Shown here in pieces: positions 23,727 to 31,692 of a stretch of 64,000 nt of DNA. Source of the stretch: NORP23 sp050302475 (GTDB taxonomy: Bacteria > Pseudomonadota > Alphaproteobacteria > Rhodobacterales > Rhodobacteraceae); assembly GCA_050302475.1 (NCBI GenBank), contig JBNLBF010000001.1, forward strand, positions 247,766 to 311,765, written 5' to 3'. The notes beneath the pieces were generated by a model that saw only the letters and a list, made by a program, of their open reading frames with translations, had not been told where the DNA came from and ran no database searches. Made by a program: the position numbers and the translations under genes. How positions within the stretch are numbered: the first letter of the stretch is position 1; every line of letters starts with the position of its first letter.

Positions 23727-24046
23727 GCGAAACCCTCCCAGTCCGGCCGTTTGGCTTTGATTTTGGCGACAATTTCCGCAGGCGGTTCACTGACCTGTGC
23801 GGTATAGGTTCCGAACACCTCCAGCGTGCCGGTATCACGAGCTGCGTGAAACCATTTTCCGCAGCCATATTGATGCCGCCAGCGTTCGAAATGGACGCCG
23901 CGCGGGTTCTTGCGGCTAAACAGATAGTCGGTGAAATCCGTATCGTCAGACCCCGGACCGAACCGTTTCAGATTCGCTTCGCCACCCGCGTGGAATTCGG
24001 TTTCCTCGCCGGTCACACCGCAATAAGGACAGGTCAGTCTCAGCAT
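23723..24046 (-). CDS. soxD: Sarcosine oxidase delta subunit
   Basis: 107 residues from the ATG at 24046 (MLRLTCPYCGVTGEE). CPYC (6-9) together with the later H-Q-Y-G-C-G-K-W-F motif forms the single zinc site of the delta subunit. The FERWRHQYGCGKWFHAARDT block is the family's hallmark. It is a small structural subunit of the heterotetramer. It ends 4 bases inside soxA. Its upstream partner is not soxB directly, as in most genomes, but an unrecognised membrane-protein gene. Confidence 0.95.
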   Translation of the reverse strand: MLRLTCPYCGVTGEETEFHAGGEANLKRFGPGSDDTDFTDYLFSRKNPRGVHFERWRHQYGCGKWFHAARDTGTLEVFGTYTAQVSEPPAEIVAKIKAKRPDWEGFA

Positions 24047-24047
24047 C

Positions 24048-24488
24048 TCATACCCCGTGAATCCAGTCGACCAACATCGCGCCAAGACCCCATTGCAGCG
24101 TGCCAATGACGGAATAGATCATTTCATACATGTAGGTTTCCAGCTTCGCCTCGTCGCGCTTGGCCTCGACCATGCTCTCGAAACTGTCGGTGATCCGTTC
24201 CTCCAGCTGATCGAGCGTCAGCGGGTCGCGATCCTGCCGCCCGCGCTTTTGCATTTGCAGGTAGCGCCACAACATCCGTAGCTGAATTTCGTCCTGATTA
24301 TCCCACAACCGCTGCTGTTCCTGAAAAGACCGGCGGTGCGTCAGGAAGATCGACAGACCGATGGCCAGCGCAATCGCACCAATGGCAGGAAACACCTCGC
24401 GCCAGCCCATCAGCAGCGCATAGATCGACAGCCCCGCCCAAAGGATAATCATCGCGATCAGCAGCTCTTTGCGAATGAAGGATGGCAT
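24048..24488 (-). CDS. Unknown membrane protein in the sox operon (Y)
   Basis: 146 residues from the ATG at 24488 (MPSFIRKELLIAMI). Two hydrophobic helices lie at about 9-25 and 31-49. A charged, glutamine- and arginine-rich helical stretch (about 55-125, probably a coiled coil) follows, and the end is again hydrophobic (GTLQWGLGAMLVDWI). No family recognised. The ATG shares bases with the stop of the preceding gene (TAATG), and 1 base separates it from soxD, so it is part of the operon. It may help membrane association or transport for the oxidase, but this is only inferred from position. Confidence 0.75.
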   Translation of the reverse strand: MPSFIRKELLIAMIILWAGLSIYALLMGWREVFPAIGAIALAIGLSIFLTHRRSFQEQQRLWDNQDEIQLRMLWRYLQMQKRGRQDRDPLTLDQLEERITDSFESMVEAKRDEAKLETYMYEMIYSVIGTLQWGLGAMLVDWIHGV

Positions 24489-24733
24489 TATTCGCCCCTC
24501 CGGATCAGGGTCATGCCACCCAGCGACAGAACCAAACCGGGGATCAGCGCGACAAGGACTTGGCGAAAGGTGCCCAGGTCCTCTAACGCCGCCCAAAACG
24601 CCGTGCCCTGAAACAGGCGGAATGGGTTTGCGGCAGGGAACAGCCCGCCGATCCACACAGCCAGCGCGAACAGGAAAAACGGCAGCGACAGCACCATTAG
24701 CCCCAGTCCGGTGATTTGAAGAACCGCCTTCAT
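24488..24733 (-). CDS. Unknown small membrane protein in the sox operon (X)
   Basis: 81 residues from the ATG at 24733, which overlaps the soxB stop as TGATG. Two membrane helices are visible (about 5-32, GLGLMVLSLPFFLFALAVWIGGLF, and 58-75, VLVALIPGLVLSLGGMTLI) with a loop between them. No family recognised. Together with the next gene it is inserted between soxB and soxD, and all junctions overlap or nearly touch, so the products are made in step with the oxidase. Confidence 0.75.
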   Translation of the reverse strand: MKAVLQITGLGLMVLSLPFFLFALAVWIGGLFPAANPFRLFQGTAFWAALEDLGTFRQVLVALIPGLVLSLGGMTLIRRGE

Positions 24734-25980
24734 CAATGCGCCACCGCCGCCGCGACGCTTTCGTCGATCATGCGACCCTCGGCGAAGCGGTCGAGGCTGA
24801 AGGAGGAGGCGAGCGCTTGCGGTTCACCCGTCGCCAGCATTTCCGCCGTGGCCCAGCCGGACCCCGGAATGGCCTTGAACCCTCCTGTTCCCCAACCGCA
24901 ATTCACAAATATCCCTGGCACAGGCGTTTTGCCGATAATGGGCGAGCGATCCCCCGTGATGTCCACGATCCCGCCCCACTGCCGCAATTGTTTGAGGCGA
25001 GAGATCACAGGAAACGTCTCGATTAAGGCGCGGATGGTTTCTTCGATATGCTGGAAGCTGCCGCGCTGAGTATAGTTGTTATAGCCGTCCGTGCCGCCGC
25101 CAATCACCAGTTCTCCCTTGTCAGACTGGGACAGGTAGCCATGGACCGTGTTTGCCATCACAACACAGTCGATGATCGGTTTGATTGGTTCGGATACGGT
25201 CGCCTGAAGCGCCAGCGATTCAATCGGCAGCCGGAAACCCGCCATCTCGGCCAACAAGCCGGATGACCCTGCCACGATGAAACACAGTTTCTTGCAGCGA
25301 ATGCCGCCCTTCGAGGTCTGCACGCCCGTCACGCCGTTCGCATCGCGATCAACGCCCGTGACTTCGCACTGCTGAATAATATCGACACCCATGGCCGAGG
25401 CTTTGCGCGCATAGCCCCACGCCACCGCATCGTGACGCGCGGTGCCGCCACGCGGCTGCCATAAGCCACCCAGCACCGGATAGCGCGGGCCGTCCAGATT
25501 GATGATCGGCACGATTTTCTTGATCTGCTGCGGATCAACCAGTTCGGACTCGATCCCCGCCAGCCTGTTTGCGTGCGCCGTGCGTTTCCACGCCCGCAGC
25601 TCATGTTCCGTCTGCGCCAACATCAGCACACCGCGCGGGCTGAACATGATGTTGTAGTTCAAGTCCTGCGACAAATCCTCGTACAGGCTCCGCGCCTTTT
25701 CATAAATCGCCGCCGATTCATCCTGCAGATAGTTCGAGCGGATAATCGTCGTGTTCCGCCCGGTATTCCCACCGCCCAGCCAGCCTTTTTCCAAGATGGC
25801 AACATTGGTGATCCCGTGGTTCTTCGCCAGATAATAGGCCGTCGCCAGCCCGTGCCCGCCGGCGCCAACGATCACGATGTCATATTCATCCTTGGGCGCA
25901 GCCGAGCGCCAAGCCTTCTCCCATCCGGAATGGTTTCGGAAAGCTTCACGCGCGATAGCAAAGGCAGAATATCGTTTCAT
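24733..25980 (-). CDS. soxB: Sarcosine oxidase beta subunit
   Basis: 415 residues from the ATG at 25980 (MKRYSAFAIAREAF), preceded by AAAGGGATA. The FAD-binding DIVIVGAGGHGLATAYYLAKN motif and the RGGTARHDAVAWGYARK segment, whose histidine is the covalent FMN attachment site in characterised homologues, define the beta subunit. It contains the sarcosine oxidation site. It is the first gene of the operon. Divergent ccmI starts 163 bases away, so the promoter must lie between. Confidence 0.96.
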   Translation of the reverse strand: MKRYSAFAIAREAFRNHSGWEKAWRSAAPKDEYDIVIVGAGGHGLATAYYLAKNHGITNVAILEKGWLGGGNTGRNTTIIRSNYLQDESAAIYEKARSLYEDLSQDLNYNIMFSPRGVLMLAQTEHELRAWKRTAHANRLAGIESELVDPQQIKKIVPIINLDGPRYPVLGGLWQPRGGTARHDAVAWGYARKASAMGVDIIQQCEVTGVDRDANGVTGVQTSKGGIRCKKLCFIVAGSSGLLAEMAGFRLPIESLALQATVSEPIKPIIDCVVMANTVHGYLSQSDKGELVIGGGTDGYNNYTQRGSFQHIEETIRALIETFPVISRLKQLRQWGGIVDITGDRSPIIGKTPVPGIFVNCGWGTGGFKAIPGSGWATAEMLATGEPQALASSFSLDRFAEGRMIDESVAAAVAH

Positions 25981-26143
25981 AATTATCCCTTTATCCGCTG
26001 TCGCAGCTCCGACACTGCCCCCTTTCGGCATTCGGATGCTAATTCACGACATGTTCAGGATTCAAGTGACCCCGGACGTCTTTGTCCCATTGCGCCGATT
26101 ATGTCGCATCGCTATGGTCCGCGCGGATTGGAAAAGGTCTAAA

Positions 26144-27322
26144 ATGTCATTCTGGGTCACCACCGCCTTGCTGGCTGCGCTTGCAGCATTCTGGATCGCC
26201 TTGCCCCTTTTGCGGCGCGGAGGGGATGGTGTCGGGCGGTCCTCCTATGACGTGCAGATCTACAAGGATCAGCTGAAGGAGGTCGAACGTGACCTGTCGC
26301 GCGGCGTCCTGACCGAGGCCGAGGCAAATGCCAGCCGCACCGAAATTTCCCGCCGTCTGCTGGTTGCCGCTGACAAAGCCGAGGCGGAGGCAGGCGGGTC
26401 AGCGGCGCCCAAAGGCGCAACCATCGGGTTGCTCCTGGCAGTGACAGTGGCTTTCATCGGTGGCTTTTACCTTTATAGTCGGATCGGCGCGCCGGGTTTC
26501 CCCGACCTGCCACTGGCGGAACGCATGGCCAACCGCCCCTCGCAGGAAATGGCGGAACAGCAGGTGGCCGCGACACAAGGCGAACTCCCCCCCGCTGATC
26601 CTGAGCATCTGGCGCTGATCGAACAGCTGAAAGATGTGTTGAAAGACCGGCCTAATGACCTGACCGGGTACCGGTTGTTGGCCGATAATCTCGCCCAGCT
26701 GGGCCGCTATGCCGAAGCGCGGGTTGCACAGGATCGGGTCATTGAGCTGTTGGGCGACAGCGCGACGGCAGAAGATTACGCCTCGCAAGCGGAAATCATG
26801 GTGATTGCGGCGGGATGGTATGTCTCGCCCGAGGCCGAAGACGCCTTGACCAACGCTGTGCAGATTGACCAGTTCAACCCCCGCGCCCGGTTTTATGTCG
26901 GCATGGCGCTGTGGCAACGCGGGCGACCCGATCAGACCTATCAGCTCTGGTCCGGACTGCTGGCCGAGGGGCATGACGCGCCATGGGTGGGTGTTATCGA
27001 ACAGGAATTGGACGCGGTTGCGGCCGAGGCCGGAATCACAACCCGCGGTCCCTCGCAGGCGGACATCGACGCGGCGGCTGATATGACCGAGGATGAGCGG
27101 ATGGACATGATCCGCGGCATGGTTGCCAACCTGTCGGATCGTCTGGCCAACGAAGGGGGCACGCCCGAGGAATGGGCGCAGCTGATCGGCGCACTTGGCG
27201 TGCTGGGGGAAACGGAACAGGCTGCCGCGATCTGGGACGAGGCGCAGACGGTCTTCGAAGGCAACGCCGAAGCCCTTACGGCAATCCGCACCGCAGCTGA
27301 AGGTGCCGGGGTGGCGGAGTGA
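26144..27322 (+). CDS. ccmI: Cytochrome c maturation protein CcmI
   Basis: 392 residues from the ATG at 26144 (MSFWVTTALLAALAAFWI); the longer upstream extension lies in the divergent soxB promoter region. The first helix, a soluble loop with YDVQIYKDQLKEVERDLSRG, and a second helix (about 88-108) are the CcmI-1 part, followed by a periplasmic TPR-containing CcmI-2 domain (about 150-392) that holds apocytochrome c for heme ligation. It is the only ccm gene in the window. The end overlaps ruvX. Confidence 0.93.
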   Translation: MSFWVTTALLAALAAFWIALPLLRRGGDGVGRSSYDVQIYKDQLKEVERDLSRGVLTEAEANASRTEISRRLLVAADKAEAEAGGSAAPKGATIGLLLAVTVAFIGGFYLYSRIGAPGFPDLPLAERMANRPSQEMAEQQVAATQGELPPADPEHLALIEQLKDVLKDRPNDLTGYRLLADNLAQLGRYAEARVAQDRVIELLGDSATAEDYASQAEIMVIAAGWYVSPEAEDALTNAVQIDQFNPRARFYVGMALWQRGRPDQTYQLWSGLLAEGHDAPWVGVIEQELDAVAAEAGITTRGPSQADIDAAADMTEDERMDMIRGMVANLSDRLANEGGTPEEWAQLIGALGVLGETEQAAAIWDEAQTVFEGNAEALTAIRTAAEGAGVAE

Positions 27323-27789
27323 GCGTTATCGAGGACATCTCAGACCTGACCCTGCCGCGCCACGCTGCGATCATGGGATTGGATTTGGGGGAGAAAACCG
27401 TGGGCGTCGCGGTCTCTGACCGGTTGCGTGCGGTGGCAACACCGCTGGAAACCATCCGGCGCAAGAAATTCACCAGTGACGCCGCCCGTATTCTGGAACT
27501 GGCAGAAGGGCGCGAAATCGCCGCGATTATCCTTGGCCTGCCCCGCAATATGGACGGCTCCGAAGGTCCGCGCTGCCAATCCACTCGCGCCTTCGCCCGC
27601 AACCTGTCGGGCCTCACAGAGATTCCGATCAGTTTCTGGGACGAACGCCTGTCCACCGTCGCCGCCGAACGCGCGTTGTTGGAGGCCGATACCTCGCGCC
27701 GAAAACGTGCCGAGGTGATCGACCATGTCGCGGCAGGCTACATCCTACAAGGTGTGCTGGATCGGTTGCGGGTGTTGCAAAATGATTGA
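27319..27789 (+). CDS. ruvX: Putative Holliday junction resolvase / pre-16S rRNA nuclease YqgF
   Basis: 156 residues from a GTG at 27319 that overlaps the ccmI stop. The RNase H-like fold shows D22 in GLDLGEKTVGVAVSD, E in WDERLSTVAAERALL and the late DHVAAGYILQ aspartate, the three metal ligands of the family. YqgF processes 16S rRNA 5' ends in E. coli. It overlaps the DUF1289 gene by 8 bases. Confidence 0.94.
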   Translation: MSVIEDISDLTLPRHAAIMGLDLGEKTVGVAVSDRLRAVATPLETIRRKKFTSDAARILELAEGREIAAIILGLPRNMDGSEGPRCQSTRAFARNLSGLTEIPISFWDERLSTVAAERALLEADTSRRKRAEVIDHVAAGYILQGVLDRLRVLQND

Positions 27790-27997
27790 CGATATCTGGC
27801 AGCGGGACGAACCGGATTCCCCTTGCGCAAACATATGCATGATTCACCCCCAAGCCGGGATTTGTGTGGGCTGCTATCGCACCGCGGACGAAATCGATGG
27901 TTGGGCGGAAATGCCAAAGGGGGAGCGTCTGGCATTACGCCAATCGCTTCCCGATCGCGCAAAACAGTTGCGGACGCGACGTAAGCGACGCATTTAA
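27782..27997 (+). CDS. DUF1289 family protein (predicted Fe-S protein)
   Basis: 71 residues from the ATG at 27782. Four cysteines (C15, C19, C28, C31: SPCANICMIHPQAGICVGCYRT) form the conserved DUF1289 motif, probably a metal or Fe-S site, and ..EIDGWAEMPKGERLAL follows as in other members. The C-terminus is very basic (RTRRKRRI). The family is common beside ruvX-type or oxidoreductase genes. Translationally coupled to ruvX. Confidence 0.9.
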   Translation: MIDDIWQRDEPDSPCANICMIHPQAGICVGCYRTADEIDGWAEMPKGERLALRQSLPDRAKQLRTRRKRRI

Positions 27998-28140
27998 CTG
28001 GATGTATTGCCTACCTTGGGATACATTTGTTGTCTAATCGGGATTTACCAAATAGTTGATATTCGCACCGGAATCGTTAAAGTCACAGATGTGCCGGGTG
28101 TAGTTGGTTTGTAGAGTCTTAGAAAAAGGATACAAACTTA

Positions 28141-28812
28141 ATGCAATTCTGGGCGCTCATACTGATCGTCTATCTTATTGGTGCTTTTCTCCTCAGAGAG
28201 AATTTTGCCGATATGTTCTACCGTGTCGACGGTGGCTGGTGGGTTGCATTCCTGACCCTCGGTCTGATTGTCGTGGCTTTCGCCGGCTCGATCCGTAACC
28301 TTCTCAGCTTCCTGTCCGAGGACCGCCATCGCCTGCTTTATGCGATTGGTGCGCTGTTCTGTATCGGTGGCATCGAATATATGAACGCGGAATATAACCT
28401 GCTTCGGGATCAACAACCGACGGCTGCGCTGGCCATCTCGTCCGAAGAAACCGCAATCCAGCGATCCTGGGACGGCCATTTCCGTGCCGTGGCGCAGGTG
28501 AATGGCGAGGATATCGGCCTGCTGATCGACACCGGCGCCTCGCTGGTGTTGTTGCGGCACGATGATGCGATCCGGATTGGGTTTGATCCCGATGATCTCG
28601 ACTATGTTACGCCGCTGACAACTGCCAGTGGCCGGTCCTATATCGCGCCTGTCACAATTGACTCCATCCGCGTGGGCGATCTAATGATCTATAACGTGAA
28701 GGCGGGTGTCGCGCAGCAAGGCGCGCTCCATTCCTCGCTTCTAGGGATGAGTTTTATCGAAAAGCTCGATGAAACCGTGATCCAGCGTGATCAGTTGATC
28801 CTCAGGAAATAA
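28141..28812 (+). CDS. Membrane-anchored retropepsin-like aspartic protease (clan AA)
   Basis: 223 residues. Three hydrophobic segments (about 2-18, 33-51 and 66-80) precede a periplasmic domain with the single catalytic motif LLIDTGASLVLL (D130). This matches the TIGR02281-type clan AA proteases of alphaproteobacteria, which dimerise like retropepsins. Proteolytic role in the envelope is inferred. Its TAA stop abuts that of the convergent DUF6500 gene (TAATTA). The 143 bases upstream hold no other gene. Confidence 0.88.
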   Translation: MQFWALILIVYLIGAFLLRENFADMFYRVDGGWWVAFLTLGLIVVAFAGSIRNLLSFLSEDRHRLLYAIGALFCIGGIEYMNAEYNLLRDQQPTAALAISSEETAIQRSWDGHFRAVAQVNGEDIGLLIDTGASLVLLRHDDAIRIGFDPDDLDYVTPLTTASGRSYIAPVTIDSIRVGDLMIYNVKAGVAQQGALHSSLLGMSFIEKLDETVIQRDQLILRK

Positions 28813-29031
28813 TTACTGGCCCGACGCGATCAGATCGCGAATTTTCACAGCCTTCTCAAAATGATCCAGTTGGTGTGTTTCGATCCACCACGTCGCGGCC
28901 TCCATCAAGGATTCCGGTTCGTCGTTTTTGTTGGCAAAGAACGCATAGAAAGACAGGCCAACGCCCTCGCCCTTCTGAGCGATCTTGGCATCACAGACCG
29001 CGATGGCTTTTTGGCGCAAGCTGTCACGCAT
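28813..29031 (-). CDS. DUF6500-like small protein
   Basis: 72 residues from the ATG at 29031, which overlaps the stop of the upstream permease (TGATG); an ATG at 29040 is an alternative. MRDSLRQKAIAVCDAKIAQ and the GLSFYAFFANKNDEPESLM core with WWIETHQLDHFEKAVKIRDLI look like DUF6500, a family of unknown function. It is soluble and probably helical. Coupling to the TauE/SafE gene suggests a shared role, but none is known. Confidence 0.7.
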   Translation of the reverse strand: MRDSLRQKAIAVCDAKIAQKGEGVGLSFYAFFANKNDEPESLMEAATWWIETHQLDHFEKAVKIRDLIASGQ

Positions 29032-29861
29032 CAGCCCCATGCAGCCTTGCGAAGCATGTTCAGCGCAACCAGCATCAGAAAAATCGCAAAGGCAAATTTC
29101 AGCGGTTTCGGATCCATCCGATGCGCCAGCTTCGCACCCCAGGGAGCGGTGATCAGGGTCATAGATATGACGATCACAAACGCCACAAGATTGACGTAAC
29201 CAACCGTGAACGGGGGTTTTCCTTCAACGTCATGTCCTGTCAGCAGAAATCCGATCACGGAAGGCACCGCGATGATCAGGCCAAATCCTGCTGCCGTCGC
29301 CACCGCCCGATGGATAGGACGACCGTAAAGCGTCATGATCGGTACACCGAAACTGCCACCCCCGATCCCCATCAGCACTGACAGGAACCCAACAAGCGGC
29401 GACAGGATCGAGCGCACACCCATCCCCGGCATCTCATCAGCAATCTTCCACGAGGATTTCCCGAACGCCATATAAAGACCAACCATCAGGCCGAGACAGC
29501 CAAAAATGATCGTTAGCGTGTCGGATTTCAGTTCTTTCGCGACCAGCACCCCGATGATAGCCCCCGCGACGATCCCCGGTGCCCAGCCTTTCAGGATGTC
29601 CCAGTCCACAGCGCCCTTTCGGTGGTGACTCTGCACCGACCGGATCGAGGTGAACACAATCGTGGCCAGCGAGGTCGCCACGCAGATCTGCATGATCTGC
29701 CCGCCACCGAACCCGAGCGCCGTGAAGGTGTAGAAAAACGCCGGCACCAGTACGATGCCGCCGCCAACCCCCAGCAGACCCGCGATGACCCCGGCGACAG
29801 CGCCCACCGCCAGCAAAATCGCCAGCAGCATCGCCAGCTGCGATACGTCAAAACCGCCCAT
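29031..29861 (-). CDS. TauE/SafE (TSUP) family permease, copy 1
   Basis: 276 residues with about eight membrane helices and the two half-repeats of the family: VIAGLLGVGGGIVLVPAFFY near the start and GIGGGSFGVPIMTLYGRPIH near the middle. TSUP proteins move sulfite, sulfonates or small organic acids across the inner membrane. The substrate is not evident. It lies 9 bases from dusA on the same strand and overlaps the small DUF6500-like gene. A second TSUP gene is at 56155. Confidence 0.9.
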   Translation of the reverse strand: MGGFDVSQLAMLLAILLAVGAVAGVIAGLLGVGGGIVLVPAFFYTFTALGFGGGQIMQICVATSLATIVFTSIRSVQSHHRKGAVDWDILKGWAPGIVAGAIIGVLVAKELKSDTLTIIFGCLGLMVGLYMAFGKSSWKIADEMPGMGVRSILSPLVGFLSVLMGIGGGSFGVPIMTLYGRPIHRAVATAAGFGLIIAVPSVIGFLLTGHDVEGKPPFTVGYVNLVAFVIVISMTLITAPWGAKLAHRMDPKPLKFAFAIFLMLVALNMLRKAAWG

Positions 29862-29870
29862 GAATCCTCC

Positions 29871-30863
29871 CTACGCCGCCAACTCGCGGACCTCGTTTAA
29901 TGCGCGCAGCACGGTCTCAGGACCTGCATCGACCTTTGGTGCATCCTCGGACAGCAAGCGCCGCCATTTCCGCGCGCCGGGTCGTCCGGTGAACGCGCCC
30001 AACATGTGCCGCGTGATCTGATGTAAGCGCACGCCTTTTGTCAATTGATCTTCGATATAGGGCAGCATGGCGATGACAGCGTCTTCCGCCGCAATATCCT
30101 CGCCCCTGCCAAACACAAGCCGATCCACCTGCCCGAGAAGCGCCGGGTCGTGATAGGCTGCCCGCCCCATCATCACGCCATCCACGTGATCCAGATGGGC
30201 CAACACCTGATCAAGCGAGGTAATCCCGCCGTTTATCCCGATCTTTAGTGCTGGAAACAACGATTTCATCCGGTAAACCAGATCATAATCCAACGGTGGT
30301 ACATCGCGGTTTTCCTTGGGCGACAACCCCTGTAACCACGCCTTGCGAGCATGGATAGTAAAGGATCGCACACCACCTGTGGCGACACGCGCCAGAAATT
30401 CCGGCAACACGTGTTCCGGGTCCTGGTCATCAACGCCGATCCGGCATTTCACAGTGATTTCCGGCCCTGTCGAAGCCTCAACCATCGCCGCCACGCATTC
30501 CGTCACCAGCCCCGGTTCCTCCATCAATACGGCACCAAAACGGCCGGATTGCACTCGATCCGACGGGCAGCCGACATTGAGGTTCACCTCGTCATAGCCA
30601 AAGTCGCAGGCGATCCGCGTTGCCTCGGCCAGTTCCGCCGGGTTGGACCCGCCCAATTGCAACGCAACAGGATGTTCCGACGGATCAAACCCGATCAGAT
30701 GATCGCGGTCCCCGTGGATCACCGCGGGGGCTGTCACCATTTCGGTATAGAGCAGCGTTTCCTTCGTCAGAAGACGATGGAAATAGCGGCAATGCCGGTC
30801 CGTCCAATCCATCATCGGCGCAACGGAAAATTTTACCGCTGTTGTGATGGGACTTGGGGACAT
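29871..30863 (-). CDS. dusA: tRNA-dihydrouridine(20/20a) synthase
   Basis: 330 residues. SVAPMMDWTDRHCRYFHR (13-30) and LNVGCPSDRVQSGRFGAVLM with catalytic C99 define the DusA branch. The FMN-binding TIM barrel continues through GINGGITS and VDGVMMGRAAYHDP. It reduces uridine 20/20a in the D-loop of tRNAs. The gene diverges from nasT across 247 bases in which no clear promoter motif could be chosen. Confidence 0.95.
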   Translation of the reverse strand: MSPSPITTAVKFSVAPMMDWTDRHCRYFHRLLTKETLLYTEMVTAPAVIHGDRDHLIGFDPSEHPVALQLGGSNPAELAEATRIACDFGYDEVNLNVGCPSDRVQSGRFGAVLMEEPGLVTECVAAMVEASTGPEITVKCRIGVDDQDPEHVLPEFLARVATGGVRSFTIHARKAWLQGLSPKENRDVPPLDYDLVYRMKSLFPALKIGINGGITSLDQVLAHLDHVDGVMMGRAAYHDPALLGQVDRLVFGRGEDIAAEDAVIAMLPYIEDQLTKGVRLHQITRHMLGAFTGRPGARKWRRLLSEDAPKVDAGPETVLRALNEVRELAA

Positions 30864-31110
30864 CAGACACTTACCTTTCAGTTCGGATTGCGCTGCACTT
30901 TAAGGATGTCTGACGGGTTCCTCCACCCCTCAATCAGGGAATATTACGATGATCCCGCCACGCACCGTCGCCTGCAAACCGCCTACGAAACGCGCAAACC
31001 TGCGCGCGTAATAGGCAACACTGTGCAAAGTGATGGGCGCTTTAACCTCCGGCCATTGTATCCCCCGCAAGTCTGCGCAAGACCTGACACGAATTCTAGA
31101 CGGAGCAAAC

Positions 31111-31692
31111 ATGAGTGACTTGCACATCCTGGTGATCGAAGAACGCCGGGATCGGGCGGACATGATCGCAGAAGGTCTGAAGGCGGATGGGTATCAGAAT
31201 ATCACCGTCTTGAACGAGGTCACCTCGCTGGCGAAATCCTTGCGCTCCCTTAACCCCGATATCGTGTTGATCGACGTCGAAAGCCCCAGCCGGGATATGT
31301 TGACCGATCTGGCGGAAGCGAGCGAAGCAAGCGCACGACCGGTGGCAATGTTTGTCGACAAGTCGGATAAATCCATGATGACCGCGGCGCTGGACGCCGG
31401 AGTCAGCGCCTATGTCGTTGACGGCCTCAGCCCAAAGCGCATTCGCCCGGTTATGGAAACCGCCATTGCCCGCTTCTTTGCATTCTCGCGCCTGCGCGCG
31501 GAGCTGAACGCAACCAAAGCCGCGCTGGAAGAACGCAAGACCATTGATCGGGCAAAGGGTTTGCTGATGAAGCTGAAGAATATCGACGAGGATGAAGCCT
31601 ACGGTCAGCTTCGCAAATCTGCGATGGATCAAGGCAAACGCGTGGCCGAAGTGGCAGAAGCCCTGATCAGCACAGCGGGGTTGCTGCGATGA
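31111..31692 (+). CDS. nasT: Nitrate-responsive antiterminator NasT (ANTAR domain)
   Basis: 193 residues from the ATG at 31111 with a GGAGC ribosome site. The N-terminal pseudo-receiver keeps D55 (IVLIDVES) but the acidic pair is EE (10-11), so control is probably not by phosphorylation. The C-terminal ANTAR domain (about 125-185, LRAELNATKAALEERKTIDRAKGLLM) binds hexaloop RNA hairpins and prevents termination. In characterised systems NasS holds NasT inactive until nitrate or nitrite binds. The predicted target, with three such hairpins, lies upstream of nrtA. Overlaps nasS by ATGA. Confidence 0.93.
   Translation: MSDLHILVIEERRDRADMIAEGLKADGYQNITVLNEVTSLAKSLRSLNPDIVLIDVESPSRDMLTDLAEASEASARPVAMFVDKSDKSMMTAALDAGVSAYVVDGLSPKRIRPVMETAIARFFAFSRLRAELNATKAALEERKTIDRAKGLLMKLKNIDEDEAYGQLRKSAMDQGKRVAEVAEALISTAGLLR

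Noticed and set aside
30863..30913. TCAGACA/TGTCTGA inverted pair between dusA and nasT
   Set aside because: The arms are 37 bases apart and one overlaps the dusA start codon; no supporting structure was seen.
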